64,000 bases of DNA, from contig NZ_FXTP01000002.1 of assembly GCF_900182705.1 (NCBI RefSeq), positions 310,001 to 374,000 on the forward strand. Reading direction: 5' to 3'. The notes beneath the pieces are model-generated. The model was not told the origin of the DNA. It saw nothing but the letters and a program-made list of their open reading frames with translations, and searched no databases. Made by a program: the position numbers and the translations under genes. Below are positions 35,209-44,674 of the stretch, piece after piece. Every line of letters starts with the position of its first letter. Position 1 is the stretch's first letter. This DNA is from Gracilimonas mengyeensis (lineage in GTDB: Bacteria; Bacteroidota; Rhodothermia; Balneolales; Balneolaceae).

Positions 35209-36435
35209 TTATTCTGAGAGTTTATATTTTTCGTTTTCTTCTTCTGAACTTGAGCTTCCGTTTTCATTGAGCTCAGCCAGTATCGTTGCTCGGTCCACAA
35301 TGCCGAGCAGTTTACTTTTTTCGTCCACTACTGCAATAGGATATTTGGATTGGATGGATTTGGTAAGCAGCGTATTAATGGGACTTTCCGGTCCGGCTAC
35401 TTCGATATCCCGGATAATTATTTCCGTTAAATCCTTCTTGCCGTCTTCTTTTAAATCAATGGCGTCATCAACAGTAACAATACCTTTCAGTTGCCGGTTT
35501 TCGTCAACCACATAGGTGGTAGAAACGCCAACCTTCTCCATTTTGCGAATGGCGACAGATGGTCCGTCTTTGGGTACCTGAACCGTTGGGGCCTTACGCA
35601 TAATAGCCTGGGCGGTAATAACTTTGGTGCGGTCTACATTTTGGACAAAGGCCTTCACGTAATCATCGGCGGGATTAGTCAGGATTTCTTCCGGAGTTCC
35701 AACCTGAACTACATACCCGTCTTTCATGATGGCAATGCGATCGCCGATTTTAAGTGCTTCATCTAAATCGTGAGTAATAAATACAACGGTCTTGTGCACT
35801 TCGGCCTGCAGCTCCAGGAGTTCATCTTGCATGTCGGCCCGTATGAGAGGATCCAGGGCACTGAAGGCCTCATCCATCAACAAAATTTCCGGGTCGTTAG
35901 CAAGAGCTCTGGCTAATCCTACCCGTTGCTGCATGCCGCCGCTTAGCTCGCTGGGTTTTTGTTCTTCGTATCCTTTAAGCCCAACTTTTTCGATCGCTTC
36001 ATAGGCCTTTTCGCGGCGTTTTTCTTTGTCCATGCCGCTGATTTCCAGGCCGTATTCAACATTATTCGCGACGGTGCGGTGGGGGAATAAGCCAAAATTC
36101 TGAAAGACCATCGACATCTTTTTACGTCGCATCTCCAGCAACCGGTCTTTACTTACTTTGGTGATGTCTTCATCCCCAATGGTGATAGTACCTTTCGTAG
36201 GTTCAATGAGACGGTTCAGGCAGCGTAATACCGTTGATTTGCCACTACCGGAAAGGCCCATAATGACAAACATCTCTTTTTCTTTCACCTCAAAACTTGC
36301 ATCGTTAATGCCAATGGTATTGCCGGTTTCTTCCAGTATTTCATCCTTTGATTTTCCTTCTTCAATCAAGGGGAAGGCCTTCTCGGGATTTTTTCCAAAA
36401 ACTTTAAATAGATTCTGTACCGTTATTGCAGCCAT
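35209..36435 (-). CDS. ProV/OpuAA glycine betaine ABC ATPase with CBS domains
   Basis: A 408-residue ATPase with Walker A GLSGSGKST (60-68), FQNFGLFPHRTV, signature ELSGGMQQR (163-171) and Walker B ILLMDEAFSALDP (184-196). Two CBS domains follow in the last ~125 residues (MRKAPTVQVPKDG.. and IRDIEVAGPESPINTLL..). In OpuA-type transporters the tandem CBS pair senses ionic strength or c-di-AMP and gates uptake, so osmotic control is likely built in. First gene of proVWX. Confidence 0.94.
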   Translation of the reverse strand: MAAITVQNLFKVFGKNPEKAFPLIEEGKSKDEILEETGNTIGINDASFEVKEKEMFVIMGLSGSGKSTVLRCLNRLIEPTKGTITIGDEDITKVSKDRLLEMRRKKMSMVFQNFGLFPHRTVANNVEYGLEISGMDKEKRREKAYEAIEKVGLKGYEEQKPSELSGGMQQRVGLARALANDPEILLMDEAFSALDPLIRADMQDELLELQAEVHKTVVFITHDLDEALKIGDRIAIMKDGYVVQVGTPEEILTNPADDYVKAFVQNVDRTKVITAQAIMRKAPTVQVPKDGPSVAIRKMEKVGVSTTYVVDENRQLKGIVTVDDAIDLKEDGKKDLTEIIIRDIEVAGPESPINTLLTKSIQSKYPIAVVDEKSKLLGIVDRATILAELNENGSSSSEEENEKYKLSE

Positions 36436-36517
36436 TTAGTATCTGGTTCTAATTATTGATTAATCTTTGCAGGATGATTCATGTGTAAATCATATCAAAG
36501 CATCCCGGCAGTTGCCA

Positions 36518-36586
36518 AGATCTCCTTCGCAAAACGGTGTTTCGCCAAGGAGATCTCACCCCGGTGTGCTGCGGGGTGAGATGTTT
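36518..36586. other. Two adjacent strong hairpins between porin and proV
   Basis: AGATCTCCTT (36518-36527) pairs with AAGGAGATCT (36547-36556). Overlapping its end, CTCACCCCG (36555-36563) pairs with CGGGGTGAG (36572-36580), followed by ATGTTTTT on the + strand. The T run faces the + strand although both neighbours are on the minus strand. I therefore read it as a palindromic repeat that may attenuate read-through from the porin gene rather than a classical terminator. Confidence 0.6.
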
Positions 36587-36598
36587 TTAAATCAATCT

Positions 36599-37798
36599 TT
36601 AGAAATAATAGCCGATATTAATATTGAAGCGGGTATTCCAGCGGGCGTCGTTCACTCCCTGTGCAAGACCGGAACCAAAGTTTTGTGTTAACCATGGTTG
36701 ATTACTTCCTCGCGCAATGTCGAAGTAAGCGTAAATGTTACCGGCGGATACCAACACCCCGATGATGTTTTGATGGGAATTGTTGTAGCCGTCAATATTT
36801 TTCTGGAACAGAGTGTAATCGTTGTAGAAATTCAGGTTGGTGACGGGCCCCCAGTCTACATCATAACTATAACTTAAGCCGGCAACATACATGTTCATTT
36901 CGGTAGCAACCGGATAGGGATCACCGTAAGCGGCCATATACACATAGTCAACTTCCTGCCCGGCATCATTTTGGGCGTCCATGCCATAATTGATGAACTC
37001 CCCCTTAAAGTTCCAGTTGCCATAGTTGATGTCGGTGTGAGCAGCAAGCGCATAACGGGCCGTATTTTCTTCCACCGCACTGTTATGTATTTGGCCAATT
37101 TCACCACTTAATCCAACTTGAGCAGAGCCGTTGGTGAAGCTAAATGTACGGGTGGCTCTCAGGTTTAACTGATTGCGTTCGAAGTTGGATTGAGCTACTT
37201 CGTTGGTGCCCAGCACATAGTCCCATGGATTGCTTCCGGTGATGGGAATAATATCGTAGGAATATCGCCCTGATCCGCCGCTCCCGAAAGATGCAGCTCC
37301 GTAGGCAGGTCCGGCAGGTTCAGGCTGAAAGAAATAAGCCGCCATAAAATCCCAGTTTTCGGCCGTGTAGGTGTATTTGAGGCCCATGTCGTGGTCATCC
37401 TCCAGCCCAACATAATAAGGTCCCTGAAACCACCAGCTGTGTGACGTGTACGTTAAATTACCAAATGGAACCTGCGTTACACCGAGCTGAACGTTATTAC
37501 TTTCATTAAAATCGTATCCAATCCAACCCTGTTTTACAAAGTGGGTGTTAAAGGTTGGGTAGAAACGATATTCAAAATTTAGTTTTAGTCCGTTGCGTTC
37601 AGCGTTTACATTCAGGCGCCAGGTATCCCAGGTAAACTGGCCGTCGCTATTGGTGATTTCGCCATCTTCATAATCGGTAAGCAGTACATTATATCTGAAG
37701 GCTCCGCCAATTGACAGCGATGATTCATCCTCCTGCGCAAAAGCGTATGTTGAGAAAAGCATAAAAAATGATGAAATGAGTAGCGTGATATATTTCAT
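36599..37798 (-). CDS. Outer-membrane porin-like protein upstream of proVWX
   Basis: A 399-residue barrel protein with a signal peptide ending AFAQ (about 22). Strand-turn repeats fill the length, with motifs such as WRLNVNAERNGLKLNFEYRF and GVTQVPFGNLTY reminiscent of phosphate-selective (OprP-like) porins, and the chain ends NINIGYYF with the C-terminal Phe typical of Bam substrates. It precedes proVWX on the same strand by 163 bp, so it may supply the outer-membrane pore for betaine or choline. That role is inferred from position. Confidence 0.77.
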   Translation of the reverse strand: MKYITLLISSFFMLFSTYAFAQEDESSLSIGGAFRYNVLLTDYEDGEITNSDGQFTWDTWRLNVNAERNGLKLNFEYRFYPTFNTHFVKQGWIGYDFNESNNVQLGVTQVPFGNLTYTSHSWWFQGPYYVGLEDDHDMGLKYTYTAENWDFMAAYFFQPEPAGPAYGAASFGSGGSGRYSYDIIPITGSNPWDYVLGTNEVAQSNFERNQLNLRATRTFSFTNGSAQVGLSGEIGQIHNSAVEENTARYALAAHTDINYGNWNFKGEFINYGMDAQNDAGQEVDYVYMAAYGDPYPVATEMNMYVAGLSYSYDVDWGPVTNLNFYNDYTLFQKNIDGYNNSHQNIIGVLVSAGNIYAYFDIARGSNQPWLTQNFGSGLAQGVNDARWNTRFNINIGYYF

Positions 37799-38088
37799 GG
37801 TGAGTTATAAAGTTTTATGGTTTTAATTAACCTTAGTACTTTTTAAAAACTCTCCCATTAGGCTGAAGGAGCAGAACGCCGTGAAACGAAGCAGCTAAAA
37901 AAGTTTCACAAAATTAGATTATAATGGCGTTTTTAAAATGCTTTTGTAATTCCGAAAACTTCTGACAGTTAATATAATGGTTAACTGAACGGTTATAAAG
38001 TTTTCCGGCAAAAGATAAATTTATAATATTAAGAACTTATAAAGTGAAGCTAAGATCAGCTTCCTACGTCACACGGTATAAAAAGGAT

Positions 38089-39768
38089 ATGAAATTGAAA
38101 ACGTTCAGATTAATATTTGTTGGTATTAACCTTCTGTTTTGCTTTACTTTAAGTAATTTATATGCACAAGATTCCGGGGATGAGCCTTCCTTTTCCAGGC
38201 AAGATTCGCTGCGTGGGAGCATCACCCCTGAACGCGCGTGGTGGGACTTAACTTATTATCACCTGGATGTGGCGGTAGATATCGCAGATAGTGCACTATC
38301 GGGATCCAACACCATTCGGTATCGTGTGCTGGAACCTCATAGTGTGATGCAGATTGATTTGCAGCAGCCCCTGGATATTTCCAGCATCACCCAAAATGGA
38401 AAATCATTAACCTTTAGAAGAGAAGGCAGCGCCTTTTTCGTAACCCTTAAAGATGCACAAGAAAGGGGAGACCTGAATGAATTAACCGTTAGATACTCCG
38501 GCCACCCCACAGTTGCCGTACGTCCACCCTGGGACGGAGGCATCACCTGGCAGACCGACAGCAACGGCAACCCTTTTGTAGCTACGGCCAACCAGGGCAT
38601 TGGCTCCAGCGTGTGGTGGCCAAATAAAGATCACCCCTATGATGAGCCAGACAGCATGCTGATTAGCGTTACCGTTCCTGATTCTCTTATGGATGTATCC
38701 AACGGACGTTTGCGTGGCGTGGAAGAGCACGATAATGGCACCAAAACCTGGCACTGGTTTGTGAGTAATCCCATCAACAATTACGGGGTGAATATTAATA
38801 TTGGCGATTACGTCCATTTTGGGGAAGAATACGATGGCGAAAAAGGCACTTTAACCCTGGATTACTACGTGCTTCGGGAAAACGAAGAACTGGCCCGTGA
38901 GCAATTCAAACAAGTAAAACCCATGATGGATGCCTTTGAATATTGGTTCGGTCCCTATCCCTTTTACGAAGATGGCTACAAGCTGGTGGAAGTGCCGTAC
39001 CTGGGGATGGAGCATCAGAGTTCGGTTACTTACGGTAACCAGTACCAGAACGGATACCTGGGAAGAGATCTGAGTGGTTCCGGCTGGGGTTTGAAGTTTG
39101 ACTTCATCATCATCCATGAAACAGGACATGAGTGGTTTGCCAACAATCTTACCAACAGCGATGTAGCGGACATGTGGCTGCACGAAGGTTTCACCAATTA
39201 TTCAGAAAGTTTGTACCTGGATTATCATTACGGTGAGCAGGCGGCTAATGAATATGTGCGGGGATTACGATTAGGTATCCAAAACAACCGGCCTATTGTG
39301 GGTGAATATGGGGTGAACTACCGCGGTTCGGGTGATATGTATAACAAAGGCGGAAACCTGCTGCACACCATCCGACAGATTGCAGAGAGTGATTCGCTTT
39401 GGAGGCAGACTTTACGTGGCTTGAACCGTGATTTTTACCATGAAACGGTGAGCACGGCTGAAGTGGAGGCATACATCAGCGAAAAACTGGGACAGGATTT
39501 AGGCCGGGTTTTCGATCAATATCTGAGAGACACCCGTATTCCAACCCTTGAATATGCCTTTCGGGAGGGGCGCCTTCAATACAGTTGGGGCAATGCCGTA
39601 GAGGGCTTTGACATGCCGGTAGATGTCACCATCAATGGAAAGCCCATGCGCCTACATCCTGACACCGGGTGGAAAAGCAAGGAATTGGATCCTGCGGATA
39701 GCTACGAGCTGATTGTTGATCCGGATTATTATGTGGGGAGCTTTAATCTATTGGGAGAGAGTAAATAA
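38089..39768 (+). CDS. M1 family aminopeptidase, secreted
   Basis: A 559-residue gluzincin with a signal peptide (MKLKTFRLIFVGINLLFCF..YAQ). The zinc site is HETGH (343-347) with the third ligand Glu366 in LHEGF. The exopeptidase GxMEN-like motif reads GMEHQ (306-310), so the last position differs from classical GAMEN. The N-terminal beta domain is M1-like (YYHLDVAVDIADSALSGSNTIRY). It would act in the periplasm or outside. ATG 38089 is preferred over an in-frame GTG at 38044 because it starts the signal peptide and has AAAAGG just upstream. The ~290 bp to the divergent porin gene are AT-rich and should hold both promoters. Confidence 0.9.
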   Translation: MKLKTFRLIFVGINLLFCFTLSNLYAQDSGDEPSFSRQDSLRGSITPERAWWDLTYYHLDVAVDIADSALSGSNTIRYRVLEPHSVMQIDLQQPLDISSITQNGKSLTFRREGSAFFVTLKDAQERGDLNELTVRYSGHPTVAVRPPWDGGITWQTDSNGNPFVATANQGIGSSVWWPNKDHPYDEPDSMLISVTVPDSLMDVSNGRLRGVEEHDNGTKTWHWFVSNPINNYGVNINIGDYVHFGEEYDGEKGTLTLDYYVLRENEELAREQFKQVKPMMDAFEYWFGPYPFYEDGYKLVEVPYLGMEHQSSVTYGNQYQNGYLGRDLSGSGWGLKFDFIIIHETGHEWFANNLTNSDVADMWLHEGFTNYSESLYLDYHYGEQAANEYVRGLRLGIQNNRPIVGEYGVNYRGSGDMYNKGGNLLHTIRQIAESDSLWRQTLRGLNRDFYHETVSTAEVEAYISEKLGQDLGRVFDQYLRDTRIPTLEYAFREGRLQYSWGNAVEGFDMPVDVTINGKPMRLHPDTGWKSKELDPADSYELIVDPDYYVGSFNLLGESK

Positions 39769-39941
39769 TTAGAATAGGGAGGTATAGCTTTTGCCCCATG
39801 CCTCCCCATCCTAAAACACATCACCAATACAAAGTGGATTTTTATTGATTAACCTGGGGTGTAAAACCCTGTACTTTAGTATTCCGCAGACATTTAATGC
39901 TAAAATCATGGAGTCATTCTGAGGCCCCGAATCAGTCGGGG

Positions 39942-40053
39942 CGAAGAACCTTAGCCAGAAAATAATTACCAACCTCCCATTGGTAACAGCGCTTAGGTCA
40001 CTGGAAATAAAGTTCAGTAAAATAGTTGAATAAGCTCCACAAAATGCAAGGTC
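39942..40053 (+). repeat. Repeat left of the cytochrome c gene
   Basis: Begins GAAGAACCTTAGCCAGAAAA and contains GGTCACTGGAAA and CAAAATGCAAGGTCC. It aligns with 41296-41406 on the far side of the cytochrome gene in direct orientation. A CCCCGA/TCGGGG hairpin lies just before it (about 39925-39941), and a GGGA-rich palindrome after it (about 40058-40100). No gene is seen in 39769-40162. Confidence 0.75.
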
Positions 40054-40162
40054 CATCGTCCCGATCCCGAATTGCTCGGGAGGGATGGATGACCGGGATG
40101 GTGGAGAAAGAGCGGAACTTTCAGACCCCAGTCAAACCCCTACACTTTCAGTGTAGGATGGT

Positions 40163-41146
40163 TTATTGATTAACCGGGGTAAATTTCACAATTTCATTTT
40201 GCACCGGCACCACCGTTTGAAGGTATGCATAAATTGCTTTTAGCTCCTTATCGCCCATCTGCGAATAGTTTTTCCACGGCATGGCTGTATTAAATTGTCC
40301 ATGTGCTACTTCATCAAATACGAATGAAGTGTCGGCGTAATCTTTAAAGCGTTTTATGAATGCCTTTTCATCCCAGCTACCGATCCCGGTTTTGACATCC
40401 GGAGTGATATTAGCCGTGCGGGCCGTGCTGCCGTCAATCATCGGGAATTCCATCCCTCCTGCAAATTCCATCCCAGGAATGTCCGCCCCTTGCTCTTTTG
40501 GGGTATGGCAATCTGCACAACTTGCGGCAGTAACCAGGTATTTGCCCCAGGCTACCGGATTGGCTGTATCAGGAGCAGGCTGATGCTGAGGTGGAGCCGG
40601 AATAGTATGAACGATGAAATTCATAGGAAAGGCGAGTTCAGAAGCAGGTACTTCATTTTCTATGGGGTAAAGCGTTCTCAGGTAAGCGATGACCGAGTAA
40701 ATATCCTCTTTTGCCATCTGACTGTAATTCAAGTACGGCATCAAAGGAAAAAGAGGTCGCCCGTCTTTGCTAACTCCTGATGTAATAGCTCGATATAGCT
40801 CCCCGTCACTCCAATCTCCAATACCGGCCGGGGTAATATTCGGGGTATACAAATGTCCCGGAATTCCTTCTTCGGGGCCGTAATGGGTGCCACCTGCTCC
40901 CAGACTATCCGGATAGGCGGGATGGGCAAATTTGGTTTTTTGTTGGGGTGAATGGCAGTGCATACACGACATCACGTTGTTTGCCAGGTACTCGCCATGT
41001 TCAATACGTTCGTTGGTACGTTCTACTTGTAAATCAGAAGGAGCGTCTATATTTGGTAGGGCGGTTTTTAGGTAGGTTAAGCCGGCAACAGCAGCTACAA
41101 CCACAACCAGAATGATGCCCCCCGTAATTTTTAACAGTGTTCTCAT
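40163..41146 (-). CDS. Membrane-anchored dihaem cytochrome c
   Basis: A 327-residue protein with one N-terminal membrane segment (about 8-27) and two c-type haem sites, CMHCH (61-65) and CADCH (210-214). Each lies in a cytochrome c domain with a downstream Met candidate (for example in MPYLNYSQM and MPWKNYSQM). The duplicated MP..NYSQM motif shows that the two halves arose by repeat. It resembles the dihaem subunits that pass electrons from membrane dehydrogenases. It is a single-gene unit between direct repeats, with no redox partner adjacent. Confidence 0.9.
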   Translation of the reverse strand: MRTLLKITGGIILVVVVAAVAGLTYLKTALPNIDAPSDLQVERTNERIEHGEYLANNVMSCMHCHSPQQKTKFAHPAYPDSLGAGGTHYGPEEGIPGHLYTPNITPAGIGDWSDGELYRAITSGVSKDGRPLFPLMPYLNYSQMAKEDIYSVIAYLRTLYPIENEVPASELAFPMNFIVHTIPAPPQHQPAPDTANPVAWGKYLVTAASCADCHTPKEQGADIPGMEFAGGMEFPMIDGSTARTANITPDVKTGIGSWDEKAFIKRFKDYADTSFVFDEVAHGQFNTAMPWKNYSQMGDKELKAIYAYLQTVVPVQNEIVKFTPVNQ

Positions 41147-41295
41147 AGCATTGTTTTTTTAAGTGAGAAGCTTTTGCACCCTGCTTTTTATTAGCTGAAA
41201 GCCTCATAGAATTGAGGCTCAATTAACAAAATAATTTGATAATTGTCTATGAGGCAGAAGGTTAGCAGAAATTATTTATTAGTCTCAGTCAAGGA

Positions 41296-41406
41296 GAAGA
41301 ACCTTAGCCAGAAAATGGTTGCCAACCGGCCAAAGATATTGCTCTAAGAGTCACTGGAAAGAAGGGGGTAAAAGTGGAACACTGATGCTCTGCAAAATGA
41401 AAGATC
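41296..41406 (+). repeat. Repeat right of the cytochrome c gene
   Basis: Direct match of 39942-40053, starting GAAGAACCTTAGCCAGAAAA, then GTCACTGGAAAGAAG and CAAAATGAAAGATCC. The middle is diverged. No gene is present in 41147-41455. Confidence 0.75.
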
Positions 41407-41455
41407 CTTCGGGGGTATCCTCAAGATGACCATGTGGAGAGGATGGATGTGAACA

Positions 41456-42217
41456 TTACAATTCTTTGGCCTCATTCCAATACTGGTCCATTTCTTCCAG
41501 GTCGGCATCCTTCAGCCCTTTATTCTGTTCTTTCAGGCGTTTCTCTATATGACGAAAACGCTGCTCAAATTTGGCGTTGGTTTTACGAAGGCTGTCTTCG
41601 GCATTTAACTCAAAATACCGGCTCACATTCACCAGCGAGAACAGCACATCGCCAAACTCATCAGCCAGCTTGTCGGCATCCTGATGCTCCAGTGCTTCCT
41701 TGAATTCCTGCAATTCTTCATCCAGTTTTTCCCAGGCCAGTTTCCACTCAGGCCAGTCGAAACCTACGTTGGCGGCTTTCTCCTGCATGCGTTGGGCCCG
41801 GATCAGAGCGGGAAGTTGGAGGGGGAGTCCATCCAGCGTTGATTTCTTTCCTTCTTTTAGTTTGATGTTTTCCCAGTTCTCGGATACCTGCCCTTCTCCG
41901 TTCACTTCCGTATCCCCAAAAACATGCGGATGCCGTCTGATGAGTTTTTCCATCAGCGTATAAATCACGTCGCCCATATCAAAGGTCTCGGTTTCCGTGG
42001 CCATTCTGGAATGAAACACAACGTGCAACAACAAATCTCCCAGTTCTTTCTTGAATTCATCGAAATCCTGATCGTCCAGTGCTTCAATAGCTTCATAGGC
42101 TTCTTCAATCAGGTTGTCTTTGATAGATTCATGGGTTTGCTTGCGGTCCCAGGGACATTCTTTGCGGAGGATGGCTACCAGTTCTACCAGGTCTTCAAAA
42201 TTACGGCTGGGTTTCAT
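41456..42217 (-). CDS. MazG nucleoside triphosphate pyrophosphohydrolase
   Basis: A 253-residue housecleaning enzyme that hydrolyses non-canonical and excess NTPs to NMP and pyrophosphate. The two MazG domains are visible. The first has CPWDRKQTHESIKDNLIEEAYE and ELGDLLLHVVFHSRMA, with the EExxE and ExxD metal sites. The second has the FDWPEWKLAWEKLDEELQEF and DEFGDVLFSLVNVSRYFE counterparts. Length is normal for E. coli-type MazG. Its start lies next to an AT-rich inverted repeat (about 42226-42255). Confidence 0.94.
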   Translation of the reverse strand: MKPSRNFEDLVELVAILRKECPWDRKQTHESIKDNLIEEAYEAIEALDDQDFDEFKKELGDLLLHVVFHSRMATETETFDMGDVIYTLMEKLIRRHPHVFGDTEVNGEGQVSENWENIKLKEGKKSTLDGLPLQLPALIRAQRMQEKAANVGFDWPEWKLAWEKLDEELQEFKEALEHQDADKLADEFGDVLFSLVNVSRYFELNAEDSLRKTNAKFEQRFRHIEKRLKEQNKGLKDADLEEMDQYWNEAKEL

Positions 42218-42418
42218 GTTGGGAGATTAAAAATTCAAGATTGAAGATTAAAAATTGGTGGGTAAAGGTAGGGAATATGTGCTTGTAAAGTTAGGGAGCA
42301 AGCCGCCCCAATGCTCATTAGATGAAATAATTTTTTTGTGATCCAGAAAAGAACGCAGGAATTTGCTAAGCTGTTGTGCCAGTGAATGTAAATCAATAAC
42401 CAAAAGAACTTAACAGAT

Positions 42419-43417
42419 ATGGAATATCGAAATTTAGGACGATCCGGACTCAAAGTATCAGCACTCTCCTTTGGCTCATGGGTTACCTTTGGTGAGCAGG
42501 TGGATACCGACCTGGCTTATAATCAAATGAAAGCAGCTTACGACGCCGGAGTTAACTTTTTTGATAACGCAGAAGCGTACGAATCCGGTAAATCAGAAAT
42601 TATCATGGGAGAAGTCATCAAAAAAGCAGAATGGAAACGTTCTGACCTGGTGCTATCTACCAAAATATTTTGGGGTGGGGAAGGGCCAAATGACCAGGGC
42701 CTTTCTTTTAAGCACATCAAAGAAGGAACAGAGGCGGCTCTTAAACGTCTCCAAACCGATTATGTGGACCTTATTTTCTGTCACCGTCCAGATTTGCATA
42801 CTCCAATCGAAGAAACGGTATGGGCCATGAACCAAATGATTCAGGAAGGTAAAGCACTCTATTGGGGAACCAGTGAGTGGAGTGCAGAACAAATCCGCAA
42901 AGCGTATGATTTTGCGCGGCAAGAGCATCTGCGCCCCCCGCTGATGGAACAGCCTCAATACAATATGTTTCATCGCGAAAAAGTAGAGAAAGAGTTTTCC
43001 TCACTCTATGAAGATATTGGCTTAGGAACCACTATTTGGAGTCCGTTGGCTAGTGGCTTGTTAACCGGAAAGTACAATGACGGTGTGCCTGATGATTCCC
43101 GCCTGAGTTTAGATAAATACAGCTGGCTTCGCGAAAAACTGCTGGAGACTGAAAATGGCCGACAGAAGATTGAGAAAGTGAAAAAACTTGCTCCCATTGC
43201 CAAAGACCTGGGGATGAGCATGCCGCAGCTGGCGCTGGCCTGGTGTCTTAAAAATACGGATGTGAGCACGGTTATCACAGGCGCTTCCAAAGTGGAGCAG
43301 GTAGAACAAAACATGAAAACCATGGATCATCTGGATAAAGTAGATGACGAAGTGATGAATAAGATTGAAGAAATCCTAGACAACAAACCAGCTGAAGAGC
43401 AGGATTGGAGGAGGTAA
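42419..43417 (+). CDS. Aldo/keto reductase, KvBeta-like
   Basis: A 332-residue NADPH-dependent oxidoreductase of the potassium-channel beta-subunit-like group. The catalytic tetrad is intact: Asp49 (FFDNAEAY), Tyr54, Lys82 (LSTKIFWGG) and His122 (IFCHRPD). The nucleotide site includes [15 protein letters not shown] and a C-terminal [15 protein letters not shown]. The substrate is unknown; such enzymes detoxify aldehydes. Monocistronic, with its own terminator. Confidence 0.93.
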   Translation: MEYRNLGRSGLKVSALSFGSWVTFGEQVDTDLAYNQMKAAYDAGVNFFDNAEAYESGKSEIIMGEVIKKAEWKRSDLVLSTKIFWGGEGPNDQGLSFKHIKEGTEAALKRLQTDYVDLIFCHRPDLHTPIEETVWAMNQMIQEGKALYWGTSEWSAEQIRKAYDFARQEHLRPPLMEQPQYNMFHREKVEKEFSSLYEDIGLGTTIWSPLASGLLTGKYNDGVPDDSRLSLDKYSWLREKLLETENGRQKIEKVKKLAPIAKDLGMSMPQLALAWCLKNTDVSTVITGASKVEQVEQNMKTMDHLDKVDDEVMNKIEEILDNKPAEEQDWRR

Positions 43418-43442
43418 TTTCAAGACTTCCTAAACAAGATTT

Positions 43443-43475
43443 AAAAGGCGGTTCAGTACAATGAACCGCCTTTTT
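43443..43475 (+). terminator. Rho-independent terminator after the aldo/keto reductase
   Basis: AAAGGCGGTTCA (43444-43455) pairs with TGAACCGCCTTT (43462-43473) around GTACAA and runs into TTTTTC. It lies 26 bp after the stop, on the same strand, and faces a convergent lipoprotein gene. Confidence 0.93.
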
Positions 43476-43513
43476 CTATTTCTGCAAGAATTAACGCACT
43501 AACTAAAAAGAAC

Positions 43514-44395
43514 TCAAATATCCCGGTCCAGTAACTGTGCTACCAGGTTCTCAAGGGCTACATCAAGTGTGAGCGGATCGCCGGGCAGGTCTTTACGGCG
43601 TTCTTTTTCAAGCAACCGCTTCAGGGTTTTATCATCAATGAGTTCTTTCACATCCAGCACCTGCAGCCAAAAAGGAGTATCGTTATGAATGACCCCCTCA
43701 GCTCCGGCACGTACTACATTTCCCTTTTGGTCTACCAGGTAACCGCTGAGTTGCAATACTTCTACAGGTTTATCCTCTGCACTAAAAAAGCGAATTTCTT
43801 CTTCATGATGTGTGCCCAGTAAAACTTGCTTCTTTACTAATCCCTTATCGGCTTTGGGATATTCGGCAAAGCTAATCCAAACTTTCAGCAGGTAGTCGAC
43901 CTCATGATCGGCCATAATTTGTGAGCTTTCTGATTTCCATTTTTTACCGGGTTTTTGGCGGTAAATAATCATGGGTGGGTATTTTTCATGATCTTCTCTC
44001 ATGATAGAAGCACCAACCGGTACATGCTCTCCTTCACTGCTTCCAAGATATAATCCGGGGCCGTCTTTTCTCGTGGCTAATAAAGGTTCATTAACAGAGG
44101 TGGTGATATTCATGCGCTGCAAACGGGCATTGAGTGTGTCCGTGAGTTCAATGAGCAGGGGATTATTTCGGTCATATTCAAAATCAGGTGATTCCAAATA
44201 AGGACGAACTGTTACAGGAAGCAAGCCAATAGCAGAGGTAGACGACGGCATGTTTTTAGTCTCATAGGTTTTATAAAACTGATTCTTTTTAAGCCGGTCG
44301 GTCTGGGCGGTCGATAATTTATCAAGCGTGCTACAGCCTCCCCCGAAAAGTACTGCTAACACAAGCAGACAAAGTGTAGATATACGAAAATTCAT
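43514..44395 (-). CDS. Lipoprotein of unknown function
   Basis: A 293-residue lipoprotein (lipobox FGGGC, Cys21). The body contains IGLLPVTVRPYLESPDFEY and YLLKVWISFAEYPKADKGLV. I do not recognise the family. The pattern (SAIGLLPVTVR early, then a regular alpha/beta body) is loosely like GNA1162/CsgG-like curli-associated lipoproteins, but no motif confirms this. It is convergent with the aldo/keto reductase. The 279 bp upstream hold only AT-rich sequence and the terminator of the next gene. Confidence 0.65.
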   Translation of the reverse strand: MNFRISTLCLLVLAVLFGGGCSTLDKLSTAQTDRLKKNQFYKTYETKNMPSSTSAIGLLPVTVRPYLESPDFEYDRNNPLLIELTDTLNARLQRMNITTSVNEPLLATRKDGPGLYLGSSEGEHVPVGASIMREDHEKYPPMIIYRQKPGKKWKSESSQIMADHEVDYLLKVWISFAEYPKADKGLVKKQVLLGTHHEEEIRFFSAEDKPVEVLQLSGYLVDQKGNVVRAGAEGVIHNDTPFWLQVLDVKELIDDKTLKRLLEKERRKDLPGDPLTLDVALENLVAQLLDRDI

Positions 44396-44613
44396 AGACG
44401 TAAATTGAAATGTTATTTGATGCTTCAGGAAGGCAATACAAAAGGAAGCTTGTTGTATTGCTGCATTTATTCCGAAAAATTATGAGCTGCATACGTTGCA
44501 GCAAAAGGGAAGTTAGATAGCTTTATTGATATTTAAAACAGTATTCGTACTACATGAAGATGTAGCTAAACCGGGAAAAAGAATTTTGAATAAAGCTTCC
44601 AAATAAAGGAACA

Positions 44614-44652
44614 AAAAAAGAAAAAAAGCCATTGTTTTAAAACAATGGCTTT
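44614..44652 (-). terminator. Rho-independent terminator after the DUF3127 gene
   Basis: AAAGCCATTGTTTT/AAAACAATGGCTTT form a near-perfect stem (44625-44652). On the minus strand it is followed by CTTTTTTTCTTTTTTTG. It lies about 23 bp after the DUF3127 stop. Confidence 0.9.
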
Positions 44653-44674
44653 AAAATAAGTAGAGCAATAAGGA

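Noticed and set aside
34586-35515. Long + strand reading frame of 309 codons opposite proW and proV
   Set aside because: It is the shadow of two well-identified ABC genes; the translation is Ser/Thr/Met-rich with no domain, as expected for antisense frames.
36555-36586. Classical terminator of the porin gene
   Set aside because: The T run is on the + strand while the porin is on the minus strand, so it was listed only as a hairpin.
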